A stretch of 64,000 nucleotides of DNA from SXXH01 sp041165735 (GCA_046341775.1 JBKDQQ010000084.1:19463-83462); one strand, 5' to 3'; positions 8,570 to 17,755 are shown, counted from the stretch's first letter. Translations and numbers: made by a program. Notes: generated from the letters alone by a model not told the origin.

Positions 8570-11215
8570 TCAGAACGACAGGTTCATCAAGGAGAAGGAG
8601 AACACTTGGCGTCGATCGCCTTCGCCGTCGAGCAGGGGGAAGCCGAAGTTCAAGGAGATCGGGAAGGGAGTGACCATGCCGAGGCCGAAGCCGGCGGTGG
8701 CGCGCGTCTCGTCCCAGTCGAGCTCGAACGCGTCGGGGTCGAGCTGGCCCCAGTCGGTGAACAACGTGAGGCGGAAGGTCTCGACCTCGCGGTAGGTGCC
8801 CGGCTGGACGACCGAGTACAGCGGATGGCGGTACTCGAAGGTCATGTCCCAGGTGGTCTCGCCACCCAAGGTGTTGTCGCCGTTGTTCGGTCCCACGCCA
8901 CGGAAGGCGAAGCCGCGCAGGATGCGCGTTCCGCCGAGCTGGAACCGCTCGGTGTAGGGAGTCTCCTCGGTGTCGCCGTAGGGCGCCGCGACGCCGAGCC
9001 CGAAGCCGAGGTGGAAGCTCGGCACGACGTCCATCAGCTCCGAGCGGCCGAGCTTCCAGTACAAGTCGCCGTCGAAGCGCGAGCGCACGAACTCGAAGTC
9101 GCCGCCCAGCGGCCCGTGGATCGTGTTGCGCAGGACGCCCTTCACGCCCTCGCGCGGATTGAGCGTCACGTCGAGGTCGGTCCACGACGCGTCGAGCGTC
9201 AATCCGTACAGCTCGGTCTCCCCGACCTGCTGGTAGATCGAGCTCGGCAGCGGCGTGCCTTCCGGGGCGAAGATCCCCGTGGGCGGATAGTCGTCGAGAT
9301 TGCGCACGTCGAGGCTGGTCGCCACGAGCCCCGCGGCGACGTCGAGCTCGCGGCCGAACTCGCGCGCGAAGCGGATGCGCTGCTCGAGGCGCTCCTCGTC
9401 GTAGAAGCGGTAGCCGCGCTCGCGGTGGTCGAGGCGCAGCTCGAGGCTCGTGCGGTCGAAGTGCGTGCGGAAGATGTCGGGCTCGAGGAAGCGGAACGAG
9501 TACGCGTCCAGGATCGTGCCCGGCATGTACTCGATCTCGAGCACCTGCCCCGCGCCGTGGAAGGCCTCCTTGTCGTACAGCTCGCCGAAGGCCGATCCGA
9601 CGCTCGACGGCAGCGCGGTGATGTCGAAGTTGCGCATCGAGAGCGAGATGCGCCCGAACAGTCCGTTGTTCGAATCGACCCCGCCCTGCACCTGCAGGTT
9701 GACCACGCGCCCCTCGTCGACCTCGAACTCGACGTCGACGAAGTCGGGGTTGGGCGTGCTCTTGAAGCCGAAGACCGGATCCTTGTGCGTCAGCGGGGAG
9801 AACTCGTCGCTGAACCAACCCGACGAGTAGAGGCGCGACAGGCTGCGCCGGATCTCCTTGATGTCGACCACCTCGCCGGGCATGGCGTCGGATGTGCGGC
9901 GCAGCACGCGGTCGCGGGTGTGCGTGGCGCCCGCGAACAACATCTCGCGGAGCCAGCGCTTGCGTCCCTGCCGCAGCTTGTACACGACGCGCACGGAACC
10001 GGATCCGGGGTCGGCCACCACGTCCGGATCGAGCACGCGGAACGAGTCCTCCCCGAGCGAAGGATGCGCGATGTGGCCGCGCTCGCCGTAGTGGTCGCGC
10101 AGCGCCTCCTCGTCCTGCTGGCGACGCGCGCGATCCCAGGGCCCGCCGGGCTTCGAGGCGCACAGCGCCAGCAGCTCCGCTTCGCCGAAGAGCAACGGCA
10201 CCTCGACCTCGACGGACTGCCCCGTCACCGCGTCGGGGCGCTCCTCGACGGCCTTGATCGAGAGGCTCTCGATCGCGTACTGGCGGCCCTCGTCCACCTT
10301 GATGTGCACGACCACGGAATCGCGCAGCGGCGAGAACTCGAGCTTCTCCACGGCGACGACGGCGTCGAGATAGCCGCGGTCGCGGTAGACCTCGCGCATC
10401 GCGAGCAGGTCCGCGTCGAGCACCTCCTGCACGAAGGGCTCGCCGTTCCAGTCGAACAGCCACGGGCCGTCGAGCTTGCGATCGGAGAACTTCGACAGGC
10501 CGTCGCGCCAGAACCACATGCCGCGGTCGGGCATGGCCTCGTTGCCGACGATCACCACGTCGGAGACGTTGAGCTGCGGACCTTCCTTGATCTCGAAGAT
10601 CACGTCCGCCGCGCCGCCCTCGACTTCGCCTTCGGCCTCGCCGCGGCGACGGATCTCGATCTCGATCCAGTGGTACCCCTCGCGCCGGTAGCCCTCGAGC
10701 AGGCGCTGGCGCACGCGCTCGGCCTGGAAGAGGAACAACTCGCCGCGGTCCTCGAGCAGCGCCCACTTCCGCAGCTGTTCCTTGTCGATGGCGTCGTTGC
10801 CCACGAAGCGCGGCTCGAGGTCGACGTTCATCTCCGCCACGACGAGCACGATCTCCAGCCCGCCCTGCGCCTGCCGCAGGTCGACCGAGGCGCGCACCTT
10901 GAAGGCCTCCCACAGGACCTCGACGCCCTTGGAGACGCGCGCCTCGTCGAAGGGCTGCCCCACCGGCTGCCCCAGCGCCGCGGCCAACTGCTCGGGGCGG
11001 TAACGCCGCGCGCCCTCCACCACGATCCCGACGACGGGCGGCGCGGACTGCGCGGCGCCGCGCGCCTCGCCGGATCGCTCCGGCGCGGTCGCGTCCTGCG
11101 CCGCGGCCTGCGCCGCGGCCTGCGCCGCGGCCTGCGTCGCGTCCTGCGCCGCGGCCGGCGCGCCGGCGAGGGCCAGCACGGCCAGCAGCGCGCGCGCGCG
11201 CCATGCTTCACCCAC
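8570..11215 (-). CDS. bamA: Outer-membrane protein assembly factor BamA (Omp85)
   Basis: Central subunit of the machinery inserting beta-barrels in the outer membrane; 881 residues. A signal peptide (1-23) is followed by a low-complexity (A-A-A-Q)n linker encoded by near-repeats at about 11085-11160, then five POTRA-like units to about residue 440, then a 16-strand-type barrel. The loop-6 motif is L-R-G-F within G-G-T-R-I-L-R-G-F, and the protein ends in Phe, the usual outer-membrane insertion signal. The GTG at 11215 gives the signal peptide directly and has GAGG about 7 nt upstream; no ATG gives a comparable start. It lies 8 nt after dnaB. Confidence 0.93.
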   Translation of the reverse strand: MGEAWRARALLAVLALAGAPAAAQDATQAAAQAAAQAAAQDATAPERSGEARGAAQSAPPVVGIVVEGARRYRPEQLAAALGQPVGQPFDEARVSKGVEVLWEAFKVRASVDLRQAQGGLEIVLVVAEMNVDLEPRFVGNDAIDKEQLRKWALLEDRGELFLFQAERVRQRLLEGYRREGYHWIEIEIRRRGEAEGEVEGGAADVIFEIKEGPQLNVSDVVIVGNEAMPDRGMWFWRDGLSKFSDRKLDGPWLFDWNGEPFVQEVLDADLLAMREVYRDRGYLDAVVAVEKLEFSPLRDSVVVHIKVDEGRQYAIESLSIKAVEERPDAVTGQSVEVEVPLLFGEAELLALCASKPGGPWDRARRQQDEEALRDHYGERGHIAHPSLGEDSFRVLDPDVVADPGSGSVRVVYKLRQGRKRWLREMLFAGATHTRDRVLRRTSDAMPGEVVDIKEIRRSLSRLYSSGWFSDEFSPLTHKDPVFGFKSTPNPDFVDVEFEVDEGRVVNLQVQGGVDSNNGLFGRISLSMRNFDITALPSSVGSAFGELYDKEAFHGAGQVLEIEYMPGTILDAYSFRFLEPDIFRTHFDRTSLELRLDHRERGYRFYDEERLEQRIRFAREFGRELDVAAGLVATSLDVRNLDDYPPTGIFAPEGTPLPSSIYQQVGETELYGLTLDASWTDLDVTLNPREGVKGVLRNTIHGPLGGDFEFVRSRFDGDLYWKLGRSELMDVVPSFHLGFGLGVAAPYGDTEETPYTERFQLGGTRILRGFAFRGVGPNNGDNTLGGETTWDMTFEYRHPLYSVVQPGTYREVETFRLTLFTDWGQLDPDAFELDWDETRATAGFGLGMVTPFPISLNFGFPLLDGEGDRRQVFSFSLMNLSF

Positions 11216-11223
11216 GCGGCACC

Positions 11224-12594
11224 TCAGGCACCGAAGGGCTCCGCCACGGAGATGGCGCGGTTCTCGAAGCGCATCAACGATCCATTGAAGTTGAGCACGA
11301 CGTCGCCCGTGGGCCCGTTGCGCTGCTTGGCGCAGATGACCTCGGCCAGCCCCTTGTTCTCCGGATTGTCGCGGTTGTAGTACTCGTCGCGGTAGAGGAG
11401 CAGCACCACGTCGGCGTCCTGCTCGATGGAGCCGGATTCGCGCAGGTCCGCCAGCTGCGGACGCTTGTTGTCGCGCGACTCGACGGCGCGCGAAAGCTGC
11501 GACAGGGCGATCACCGGCACCTCGAGCTCGCGCGCCAGCTCCTTCAAGGAGCGCGAAATCTGGCTGATCTCCTGCTGGCGGCTCTCCGCCTTGGGGTGCG
11601 TCATCAGTTGCAGGTAGTCGACCACGATCATGTCGAGACCGTGCTCGCTCTTGACGCGCTTGGAGCGGCTGCGCATGGTCGACACGGTGATGCCGGGCGT
11701 GTCGTCGATGAAGAGCTTCATGCGCCCGAGCTCGCCCGCGGCGCGCGTCAGCTCGGAGTAGTCCTCGCCGGCCACGCGGCCGGTGCGCAACTTGTGCGCG
11801 TCGACGCGCGCGCGCGCGCACAACATGCGTCGCACGATCGACTGGTTGCCCATCTCGAGGCTGAAGAACAGCACGCTCGCCTGCCGCCCGAGCCAATCGG
11901 GGGCGTGGTCGGGATCCGCGGCGTGGTCCATGCAGTTCAGGATGAAGGCCGTCTTGCCCATCGAGGGGCGCGCGGCGACCACGATCATCTCGCCCGCGTT
12001 GAAGCCGCACAGCAGCTCGTCGAGGTCGTAGAAGCCGCTCGGCAGGCCGGTCAGCCCCGTGCGATGCGTGCTCGAGTCGATGCGCTTGAAGGCCTCGACC
12101 ACGGCGCTGCCGACGGAGACGACGGCGCTGGTCGTGCCGCCCGCGCCGACCTTGAACATGCGCGACTCGGACTCCGACACCAGTTCGCGCACCGCTTCGC
12201 CGTCGGGACGCGTCTCGTAGGCCTTGGCGATGATCTCGCCCGACTCGCGGATCAACCGGCGCAGCAGCGCGGTCTCCTGCACGATCTTGGCGTTGTGGCG
12301 CAGGTGCGCCGCCGACGACACGAGGCTGGACAGCTCGGCCAGGAAGGCCATGCCACCCACCTGCGCCTGCTTGCCGGCGGCGGCGAGTTGCTCGGCGAGC
12401 GCCACGAGGTCGATGGCCACGCCGCGCATCGACAACGCGCACAGCGCCTCGTACACGGCGGAGTGCCGCTGGTCGAACCAATCCTCGGCGGAGAGCTTCT
12501 CCATCGCCTCCGGCACGCGATCGGGCTCGGCCAGCAGGGCCGCGAGGACCGCGCGTTCGGCGTCGAGGTTGTGCGGAGGGACGCGGTTCGTCAT
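11224..12594 (-). CDS. dnaB: Replicative DNA helicase DnaB
   Basis: Hexameric 5'-to-3' helicase of the replication fork, 456 residues. The N-terminal primase-interacting domain starts with P-P-H-N-L-D-A-E-R-A-V-L. The C-terminal RecA-type ATPase has Walker A A-R-P-S-M-G-K-T and Walker B M-I-V-V-D-Y-L-Q-L, followed by the Q-L-S-R-A-V-E-S-R loop typical of DnaB. ATG at 12594 starts six residues before that conserved beginning; an upstream in-frame Met adds 19 unrelated residues. It follows rplI after 177 bp containing a strong hairpin, so it may be partly uncoupled from the ribosomal genes. Linkage of dnaB to rpsF-rpsR-rplI is widespread in bacteria. Confidence 0.97.
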   Translation of the reverse strand: MTNRVPPHNLDAERAVLAALLAEPDRVPEAMEKLSAEDWFDQRHSAVYEALCALSMRGVAIDLVALAEQLAAAGKQAQVGGMAFLAELSSLVSSAAHLRHNAKIVQETALLRRLIRESGEIIAKAYETRPDGEAVRELVSESESRMFKVGAGGTTSAVVSVGSAVVEAFKRIDSSTHRTGLTGLPSGFYDLDELLCGFNAGEMIVVAARPSMGKTAFILNCMDHAADPDHAPDWLGRQASVLFFSLEMGNQSIVRRMLCARARVDAHKLRTGRVAGEDYSELTRAAGELGRMKLFIDDTPGITVSTMRSRSKRVKSEHGLDMIVVDYLQLMTHPKAESRQQEISQISRSLKELARELEVPVIALSQLSRAVESRDNKRPQLADLRESGSIEQDADVVLLLYRDEYYNRDNPENKGLAEVICAKQRNGPTGDVVLNFNGSLMRFENRAISVAEPFGA

Positions 12595-12665
12595 GGCTCG
12601 GTGCGCAGGATACGCAGCACCGGGTCCGATGGCGAGGATGGCGGTCCACATCGCCCGGGACGCGC

Positions 12666-12698
12666 GCGGGCCGCGGCGGATGGTCCGCCGCGGCCCGC
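12666..12698 (-). terminator. Perfect 15-bp GC hairpin between rplI and dnaB
   Basis: GCGGGCCGCGGCGGA (12666-12680), loop TGG, and its exact complement (12684-12698) form a very stable stem 74 bp beyond the rplI stop. No T-tract follows, so it could be a terminator, a partial attenuator lowering dnaB expression relative to ribosomal proteins, or an mRNA-stability element. Confidence 0.5.
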
Positions 12699-12720
12699 AC
12701 TTGCGATTTCCGGACTCTTG

Positions 12721-12768
12721 GCCCGAAGAGGAGCGGGCCCGAAGAGGAGCGGGCCCGACGAGGAGCGC
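12721..12768. repeat. Three tandem copies of a 16-bp unit
   Basis: GCCCGAAGAGGAGCGG occurs twice without change (12721-12736, 12737-12752) and a third time with two changes (12753-12768). The array ends 3 bp before the rplI stop codon and is not coding on the minus strand. Confidence 0.85.
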
Positions 12769-12771
12769 GTC

Positions 12772-13233
12772 TCAGGAGGCGGCGGCCTCGACGACCACCT
12801 CGATCGTGGCTTCCATGTCGCCGTGGACGTGGATGCGCACCGAGTGGGTGCCGACGGACTTGATGGGCGCCTCGAGGCGCACATCCTTCTCCTCCACCTT
12901 GCGGCCCTGCTTCTGCAGCAGCTCCGCGATCTGGCCGGCGTTGACCGAGCCGTACAGGTGTCCGCCCTCGTCGGCGCGCTCGGTCGTCTTGACCGTGGCG
13001 CCCTGCAAGGCGGCGACGCGCGCGGCGAGGTCGGCCGCGCGGGCCGCCTCCTCCGCGTCCAGGCGCGCGCGACGGCGGGCCATCACGCGCTTGTTGTCCT
13101 CGTTGGCCTCCACCGCGAGCTTGCGCGGCAGGAGGAAGTTGCGGGCGTAGCCCGGCGACACCTTGACGATGTCCCCGACCTTGCCGACGTTCACGACCGA
13201 CTCCCGCAGGAGCACTTCGACGTTACGTGCCAT
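12772..13233 (-). CDS. rplI: 50S ribosomal protein L9
   Basis: L9 binds 23S rRNA at the base of the L1 stalk. The 153-residue protein has the N-terminal rRNA-binding domain (V-G-K-V-G-D-I-V-K-V-S-P-G-Y-A-R-N-F-L-L-P), a long Ala/Arg-rich connecting helix and a C-terminal domain containing the G-S-V segment. GGAGAC lies about 10 nt before the ATG at 13233. It follows rpsR by 19 nt. Confidence 0.97.
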   Translation of the reverse strand: MARNVEVLLRESVVNVGKVGDIVKVSPGYARNFLLPRKLAVEANEDNKRVMARRRARLDAEEAARAADLAARVAALQGATVKTTERADEGGHLYGSVNAGQIAELLQKQGRKVEEKDVRLEAPIKSVGTHSVRIHVHGDMEATIEVVVEAAAS

Positions 13234-13252
13234 GGTGCTTGTCTCCTTCCGT

Positions 13253-13474
13253 TCAGCCCACGAAGGGCAGGAGCGCCATGTGGCGGGCGCGCTTGATGGC
13301 CAGCTTGAGCGCCTTCTGGCACTGCGTGCAGTATCCCGAGCGCTTGCGCGACACGATCTGCCCGTGGGCCGAGAGGAACTTCTTGATGTGCTCGACGTCC
13401 TTGTAGTCGGGCATGTGGTCTTCGCAGTACTTGCCCGAGATCGGCGGGGCCGGGGCGCGGCGTTGTTGTGCCAT
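13253..13474 (-). CDS. rpsR: 30S ribosomal protein S18
   Basis: S18 forms a heterodimer with S6 on the 30S platform. The 73-residue protein carries the family core: K-F-L-S-A-H-G-Q-I-V-S-R-K-R-S-G, the C-x2-C in Y-C-T-Q-C-Q, and the basic helix before H-M-A-L-L-P-F. It lies 19 nt after rpsF and 19 nt before rplI, which fits one transcript. Confidence 0.97.
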   Translation of the reverse strand: MAQQRRAPAPPISGKYCEDHMPDYKDVEHIKKFLSAHGQIVSRKRSGYCTQCQKALKLAIKRARHMALLPFVG

Positions 13475-13493
13475 GTGCTTCTTGCTCCGTTGA

Positions 13494-13958
13494 TCAGCCC
13501 TTCGAGGGCAGGTCGATGTCGTTCAGGTCGGGAACCATGATCTCGTCGGCGGGGGCCGCCTCGGCGACCGGCTCCTCCTCCTCGACCATGTCGTCCGGCG
13601 GCGGGGCCGGCACCACGAAGTCCGCGCTGTCCTCGGCGGCGGCGAGCTCGTGCTCCTTGGCGGGCACCTCCTCGACGCGCAGGATCAGGCTGCGCAGCAC
13701 CTTCTCGTTGAGTTCCCAGTCGCGGCGGATGTCCGCCATGGTCTCCTTCTCGAGCGAGAAGTAGCACAGCACGAAGGTGCCGCGGTTGCGGCCCTTCACC
13801 GGGTAGGCCAGCTTCTTCTCGTCGAAGCGCCGGCAGGTGAGGACGGTCGCGCCATGCTTCGCCAGCGTGTCCGTCACGGCCGCCTTGGCCTTCTTCCAGT
13901 CCTCCCGCACCAAGGCGTTGTCCAGGAGCACCATCGATTCGTATGTCTTGGTCTTCAT
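13494..13958 (-). CDS. rpsF: 30S ribosomal protein S6 with acidic tail
   Basis: S6 is the partner of S18 on the 30S platform. The ferredoxin-like core (about 1-95) begins M-K-T-K-T-Y-E-S-M-V-L-L-D and contains the A-Y-P-V-K-G segment typical of S6. A tail of about 55 residues rich in Glu, Asp, Pro and Ala follows, longer than usual. I chose ATG at 13958 because the conserved domain starts there and AAGGA lies 4 nt upstream; a GTG at 14000 with its own GAGGGAG would add 14 residues and cannot be excluded. Confidence 0.93.
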   Translation of the reverse strand: MKTKTYESMVLLDNALVREDWKKAKAAVTDTLAKHGATVLTCRRFDEKKLAYPVKGRNRGTFVLCYFSLEKETMADIRRDWELNEKVLRSLILRVEEVPAKEHELAAAEDSADFVVPAPPPDDMVEEEEPVAEAAPADEIMVPDLNDIDLPSKG

Positions 13959-14012
13959 CAGGTCCTTCTTCTCCTCTTGGGCCGGTGCGGAGGCTTCCAC
14001 GCGAAAGCTCCC

Positions 14013-14600
14013 TCAGTTCCAGCGGCTGTGGAACCGCGTCATGACGCGCTCCAGCGGCTCCCCGTCGAGCCACGCTTCGATGGCCTCGCTCGCTTCCACG
14101 ATCGAGATCTCCACCTCCGCGCGTTCGCGCTCGGAGAACCGCGCGAGCACATGGCGCGCCGCGTCGGTCGGGGGCGGCCCGATCCCCACGCGCAGGCGCG
14201 GGAAGCGGTCGGTCCCCAGTCCAGTGACGATGGAACGCATGCCGTTGTGCGTGCCGGGCCCGCCGTGCGCGCGGATGCGCAGCTTCCCGAGGTCGAGGTC
14301 GAAGTCGTCGTAGACGACCATGACCGACTCGCTCGGCAAGCCGCCGTGCCGCAGCAGGGCGGAGACGGCCTCGCCCGAAAGGTTCATCCAGGTCGTCGGC
14401 TTGGCGAGCAGCGCTTGCTTGCGCAGGCACCACTCGAAGCACTTCTTCCCGGCGTACCCTTCCAGTCGGGACGCGCTCGCAAAGATCGCTCCGCACCTCG
14501 CGGCCAGCTTGTCGAGCACCTGGAAGCCGACGTTGTGCCGAGTCCAGTCGTACTCGGGACCGGGATTGCCCAGTCCGACCACGATGCGCTCGATCACCAC
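14013..14600 (-). CDS. pth: Peptidyl-tRNA hydrolase
   Basis: Recycles tRNA from peptidyl-tRNAs dropped by ribosomes. The 195-residue length matches the family. Visible active-site elements are G-L-G-N-P-G, the catalytic His in W-T-R-H-N-V-G-F, W-M-N-L-S-G, the Asp in V-Y-D-D-F-D-L and G-P-G-T-H-N-G. The start is taken as GTG at 14600 with GGAGG 5 nt upstream; the adjacent GTG at 14597 is equally possible. An ATG at 14738 would add 46 residues unlike the family. It sits between rplY and rpsF, as in the common ctc-pth order. Confidence 0.94.
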   Translation of the reverse strand: MVIERIVVGLGNPGPEYDWTRHNVGFQVLDKLAARCGAIFASASRLEGYAGKKCFEWCLRKQALLAKPTTWMNLSGEAVSALLRHGGLPSESVMVVYDDFDLDLGKLRIRAHGGPGTHNGMRSIVTGLGTDRFPRLRVGIGPPPTDAARHVLARFSERERAEVEISIVEASEAIEAWLDGEPLERVMTRFHSRWN

Positions 14601-14790
14601 GCCTGCCTCCGGTCGCCTTCCCAAAGCTGTGCCCTTGGGCACGAAGGGGCGAAGATGATAGCGAGCGCGCGGCTCGGCGGGGAGTTCACCCCGCGCGAAC
14701 CGCGCGCAAATCGTTTCCGGATCGGAGATTGCGAACATCGCCCACCTGCGCCCCCGGCGCGAGCCGCGGGCGGGAGGGCGCGAGGCCGCA

Positions 14791-15399
14791 TCAAGCGCCC
14801 GGCTTGGCCTCGGCGGCCGGAGCAGCCGCGTCGGCGGCCGGGGCGGCGGGCTTCTCCTCGACGGCGCCCACGACGACGGCGATCTTCTGCTCCGCCCCGA
14901 CGAGGATCTCGACGCCCTTCGGCGCCTTGAGGTCCTTGCCGAGGATCGCGCCGCCGAGCTCGAGGCTGGCGACCGGCACTTCGATGCTGTCGGGGATGTC
15001 GAGCGGCAAGCAGCGCACGGTGACCGCGGTCAGGATGTGGTTCAGGATGCCGCCCTTCGGCTGGCCGACGAACACGAGTTCGACTTCCGACTCGGTGGCG
15101 ACGTCGCGCTGCACGCGCTTGAAGTCGACGTGGATGATCTTCTCGCCGAAGACGTCCCACGCGAGTTCGCGCACGACGGCGAGCGTCTTCGTGCCTCCGC
15201 AGTCGAGCTCGTAGAGGTGCGCGTGGCGGCGGCGCGCGGTCAGGAACTCGTGCTCGTCGATGGAGATGTCGGCGCGGGCTTCCTGGCCGACCGCGCCGAG
15301 CGCGCACGGGATCTTGCCGTTCGCGCGCAGGTTGCGGGAGTGGCGCGTGCCGACCTTGGCGCGCGTCTCGGCCTTCAGGGGTGCGATTTCCTTGCTCAT
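14791..15399 (-). CDS. rplY: 50S ribosomal protein L25 (CTC/TL5 type)
   Basis: Binds 5S rRNA. The 202-residue, two-domain form has an N-terminal L25 domain (about 1-95, with N-L-R-A-N-G-K-I-P-C-A-L and H-V-D-F-K-R-V) and a C-terminal beta-domain (G-G-I-L-N-H, then C-L-P-L-D-I-P-D-S-I-E-V), ending in an Ala/Pro/Glu-rich tail. ATG at 15399 starts the conserved A-E-T-R region. It lies 77 bp after prs and 190 bp before pth, the widespread prs-ctc-pth order. Confidence 0.95.
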   Translation of the reverse strand: MSKEIAPLKAETRAKVGTRHSRNLRANGKIPCALGAVGQEARADISIDEHEFLTARRRHAHLYELDCGGTKTLAVVRELAWDVFGEKIIHVDFKRVQRDVATESEVELVFVGQPKGGILNHILTAVTVRCLPLDIPDSIEVPVASLELGGAILGKDLKAPKGVEILVGAEQKIAVVVGAVEEKPAAPAADAAAPAAEAKPGA

Positions 15400-15476
15400 G
15401 TCGTCTTTCCTCGCCCGGATGGTTCTGTCGTCCGTCCCTCGAGCGGACCGATCGGGCGTCTGCCTTTCTGCTTGGT

Positions 15477-16430
15477 TCAGGGTTCCAGGACGAGGGAGCT
15501 CACCGATTCGTTGCGGTGGATGTTGGCGATGGCGCGCGCGAGCAGCGGCGCCACCGTCACGATCTCGATCTTCGCCGGAAGCTTCTGCTTCTGGGGCACC
15601 GAGTCGGTGATCAGGATCTTGTCGACCGGAGCGGCCTCGAGTCGCTCGACGGCCGGCCCGCACAGGACGCCGTGCGTGGCGGCGATGCAGATCGTCTTCG
15701 CGCCGTGGTCGCGCACGATGCGCGCCGCCTCGGAGATCGATCCGCCGGTGGAGATCATGTCGTCGACGATCAGGACGTTCCTGCCTTCGACCTCGCCGAT
15801 GACGTGTTCGACGGCGATCTGCGAGCCGCTGATGCGGCGCTTGTCGACGATGGCGAGGTCGGCGTTGTCCAGCGACTTGGCGTAGGCGCGGGCCATCTTG
15901 ATGCCGCCCACGTCGGGACTGACGACCATCGGGTGCTCGAGACCCACGCGGCGCACCGCCTCGAGCAGCGGCGGCTTGGCGTAGAGGTGGTCGACGGGGA
16001 TGTCGAAGAAGCCCTGGATCTGCGCGGCGTGCATGTCGAGCGCCAGCACGCGATCCGCGCCCGCCCCCACCAGGGTGTTCGCCACGACCTTGGCGCTGAT
16101 GGGCACGCGGCCCTCGTCCTTCCTGTCCTTGCGCGCGTAGCCGTAGTACGGCATCACGGCCGTGACGCGGCCGGCGGAGGCGCGGCGCAGCGAATCGAGG
16201 AGCAGCAGCAGCTCGACCCAGTTCTCCTGCACGGGCGGGCAGGTGGGCTGCAGCACGAAGCAGTCCGTGCCGCGCAGGTCGTCCATGATCTTGATGTCGA
16301 TCTCGCCGTCGGGGAACCGGCCGACATGGGCCTTGGCGAGCGGGATCGAGAGGTGCGAGGAGATGCCCTGCGCCAGCGCCGCGTGCGCCGTGCCGGTGAT
16401 GAGCGTGATCTTGTCGCTGTAGATCGACAT
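15477..16430 (-). CDS. prs: Ribose-phosphate pyrophosphokinase
   Basis: Makes PRPP from ribose 5-phosphate and ATP for nucleotide, His and Trp synthesis. The 317-residue class I enzyme has R-F-P-D-G-E-I, the flexible-loop region Y-A-R-K-D-R-K, the metal-binding D-M-H-A-A-Q-I-Q-G-F-F and the PRPP loop V-L-I-V-D-D-M-I-S-T-G-G-S. ATG at 16430 lies 5 nt after the glmU stop, so the two are surely cotranscribed. Confidence 0.98.
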   Translation of the reverse strand: MSIYSDKITLITGTAHAALAQGISSHLSIPLAKAHVGRFPDGEIDIKIMDDLRGTDCFVLQPTCPPVQENWVELLLLLDSLRRASAGRVTAVMPYYGYARKDRKDEGRVPISAKVVANTLVGAGADRVLALDMHAAQIQGFFDIPVDHLYAKPPLLEAVRRVGLEHPMVVSPDVGGIKMARAYAKSLDNADLAIVDKRRISGSQIAVEHVIGEVEGRNVLIVDDMISTGGSISEAARIVRDHGAKTICIAATHGVLCGPAVERLEAAPVDKILITDSVPQKQKLPAKIEIVTVAPLLARAIANIHRNESVSSLVLEP

Positions 16431-16435
16431 GGTCC

Positions 16436-17755
16436 TCAACCGCCTTCCTTGCGCTGCTTCTCGTGCTTCCTCGCCGGCAGGCCGACCCAGGTCTCGCCGG
16501 GGCGCATGGCCGCGTTCTTCGCCACCACCGCCCCCGCGCCCGTCGTGGCTCCCTCGGGGATGGAGTTGGGGGCGACGACGACGGTGCCCGAGCCGATGAA
16601 CGCGCCCGCGCCGACGACGCTCTTGTGCTTCTGCTTGCCGTCGTAGTTGGCGAAGATCGTGCCGGCGCCGATGTTGGCCTTGGCTCCGATCGTCGCGTCG
16701 CCGAGGTAGGCGAGGTGCTTGGCCTTGGCGTGTTCGCCGAGGTCGGTGTTCTTCGCCTCGCAGAAGTTGCCGATCTCGGCGCCGTCGCGCAGCACGGTGC
16801 CCGCGCGCAGGTGCGCGAACGGCCCCACCTCGCAACCCGCGCCGATCCTGACGCCGGCGCGCAGCACCACGAAGGGCAGCAGCTTCGTGCCCACGCCGAT
16901 CTCGACCCCGTGCTCGACCACCGCCGTGGCGGGGTCCTCGATCTGCACGCCGCGCGCCATGTGGCCCTCGAGGATGCGCGCCTGCAGCGCCCAGCGCGCC
17001 TCGGCCAGATGCTGCAGCGTGTTCACGCCGAGCGACTCCTCGAGATCCTCGAGCTCGACGCCGTCGACCGGCAGTCCGCGCCGCGCGAAGGCGGACAGGA
17101 TGTCGGTCAGGTAGTACTCCTTCTGCGCGTTGCGGTTCGACAGCTTCGGCAGCTCGTCGACCAGCACGCGTCCGTCGAAGGCGTACACGCCCATGTTGAC
17201 CTCGTCGATGGCGCGGATCGCCTCGTCGGCGTCCTTCTCCTCGACGATGCGCTCCACCCGGCCATCCGCGTCGCGCACGATGCGGCCGAAGCCGCGCGGC
17301 TCGTCGGGCACCGCCGTCAGGAGGCTCATGCCGCCCGGGCTGCGCGCGGCGGCGAGCCGCGCCACGGTCGAGCCCTTCAGGCAAGGCATGTCGCCATACA
17401 AGACGACCGTCGGGCCGGGATCGGCGCCGAGCACCGGCAGGCAGACCTGCAGCGCGTGGCCGGTGCCGAGCTGCGGTTCCTGCACGACGAAGGCGATGTC
17501 GGCCGCGCCGCCGCAGTGCTTGTCGACGGCCGCGCGCACAAGATCGGCGCCGTGGCCGACGACCACGACGATGCGCTTCGGGCCCAACTCGCGCGCCGCG
17601 TCGAGCACCCACGCGAGCATCGGTCGTCCGCAGGCTTCGTGCAGCACCTTCGGGCGCTGGCTGAGCATGCGCTTGCCCATGCCCGCGGCCAGCACCACGA
17701 CGGTGCCGACGCCGGACGCGCCGCTATCTGGATGCAGGGGGCCGGGGCTGGACAT
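16436..17755 (-). CDS. glmU: Bifunctional GlmU, UDP-N-acetylglucosamine synthesis
   Basis: Acetylates glucosamine 1-phosphate and uridylates it to UDP-GlcNAc, precursor of peptidoglycan and of the lipid A made by the lpx genes further down the same strand. The N-terminal nucleotidyltransferase has V-V-L-A-A-G-M-G-K-R-M near 20-30, then P-K-V-L-H; the C-terminal half is a hexapeptide beta-helix with the acetyltransferase His in K-H-L-A-Y-L-G-D and then N-I-G-A-G-T-I. Length is 439 residues against about 456 in E. coli. ATG at 17755 leaves a short leader; TAGGAT lies 34 nt upstream. It heads the whole minus-strand run. Confidence 0.97.
   Translation of the reverse strand: MSSPGPLHPDSGASGVGTVVVLAAGMGKRMLSQRPKVLHEACGRPMLAWVLDAARELGPKRIVVVVGHGADLVRAAVDKHCGGAADIAFVVQEPQLGTGHALQVCLPVLGADPGPTVVLYGDMPCLKGSTVARLAAARSPGGMSLLTAVPDEPRGFGRIVRDADGRVERIVEEKDADEAIRAIDEVNMGVYAFDGRVLVDELPKLSNRNAQKEYYLTDILSAFARRGLPVDGVELEDLEESLGVNTLQHLAEARWALQARILEGHMARGVQIEDPATAVVEHGVEIGVGTKLLPFVVLRAGVRIGAGCEVGPFAHLRAGTVLRDGAEIGNFCEAKNTDLGEHAKAKHLAYLGDATIGAKANIGAGTIFANYDGKQKHKSVVGAGAFIGSGTVVVAPNSIPEGATTGAGAVVAKNAAMRPGETWVGLPARKHEKQRKEGG

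Noticed and set aside
11085..11160. GC-rich near-repeats at the bamA 5' end that could suggest a regulatory array
   Set aside because: They are in frame and code for an (A-A-A-Q)n linker after the signal peptide.
12721..12768. CRISPR-like array
   Set aside because: The units are 16 bp and directly abutting, with no spacers and no cas genes in the window. The same applies to 37891-37920 and 59411-59458.
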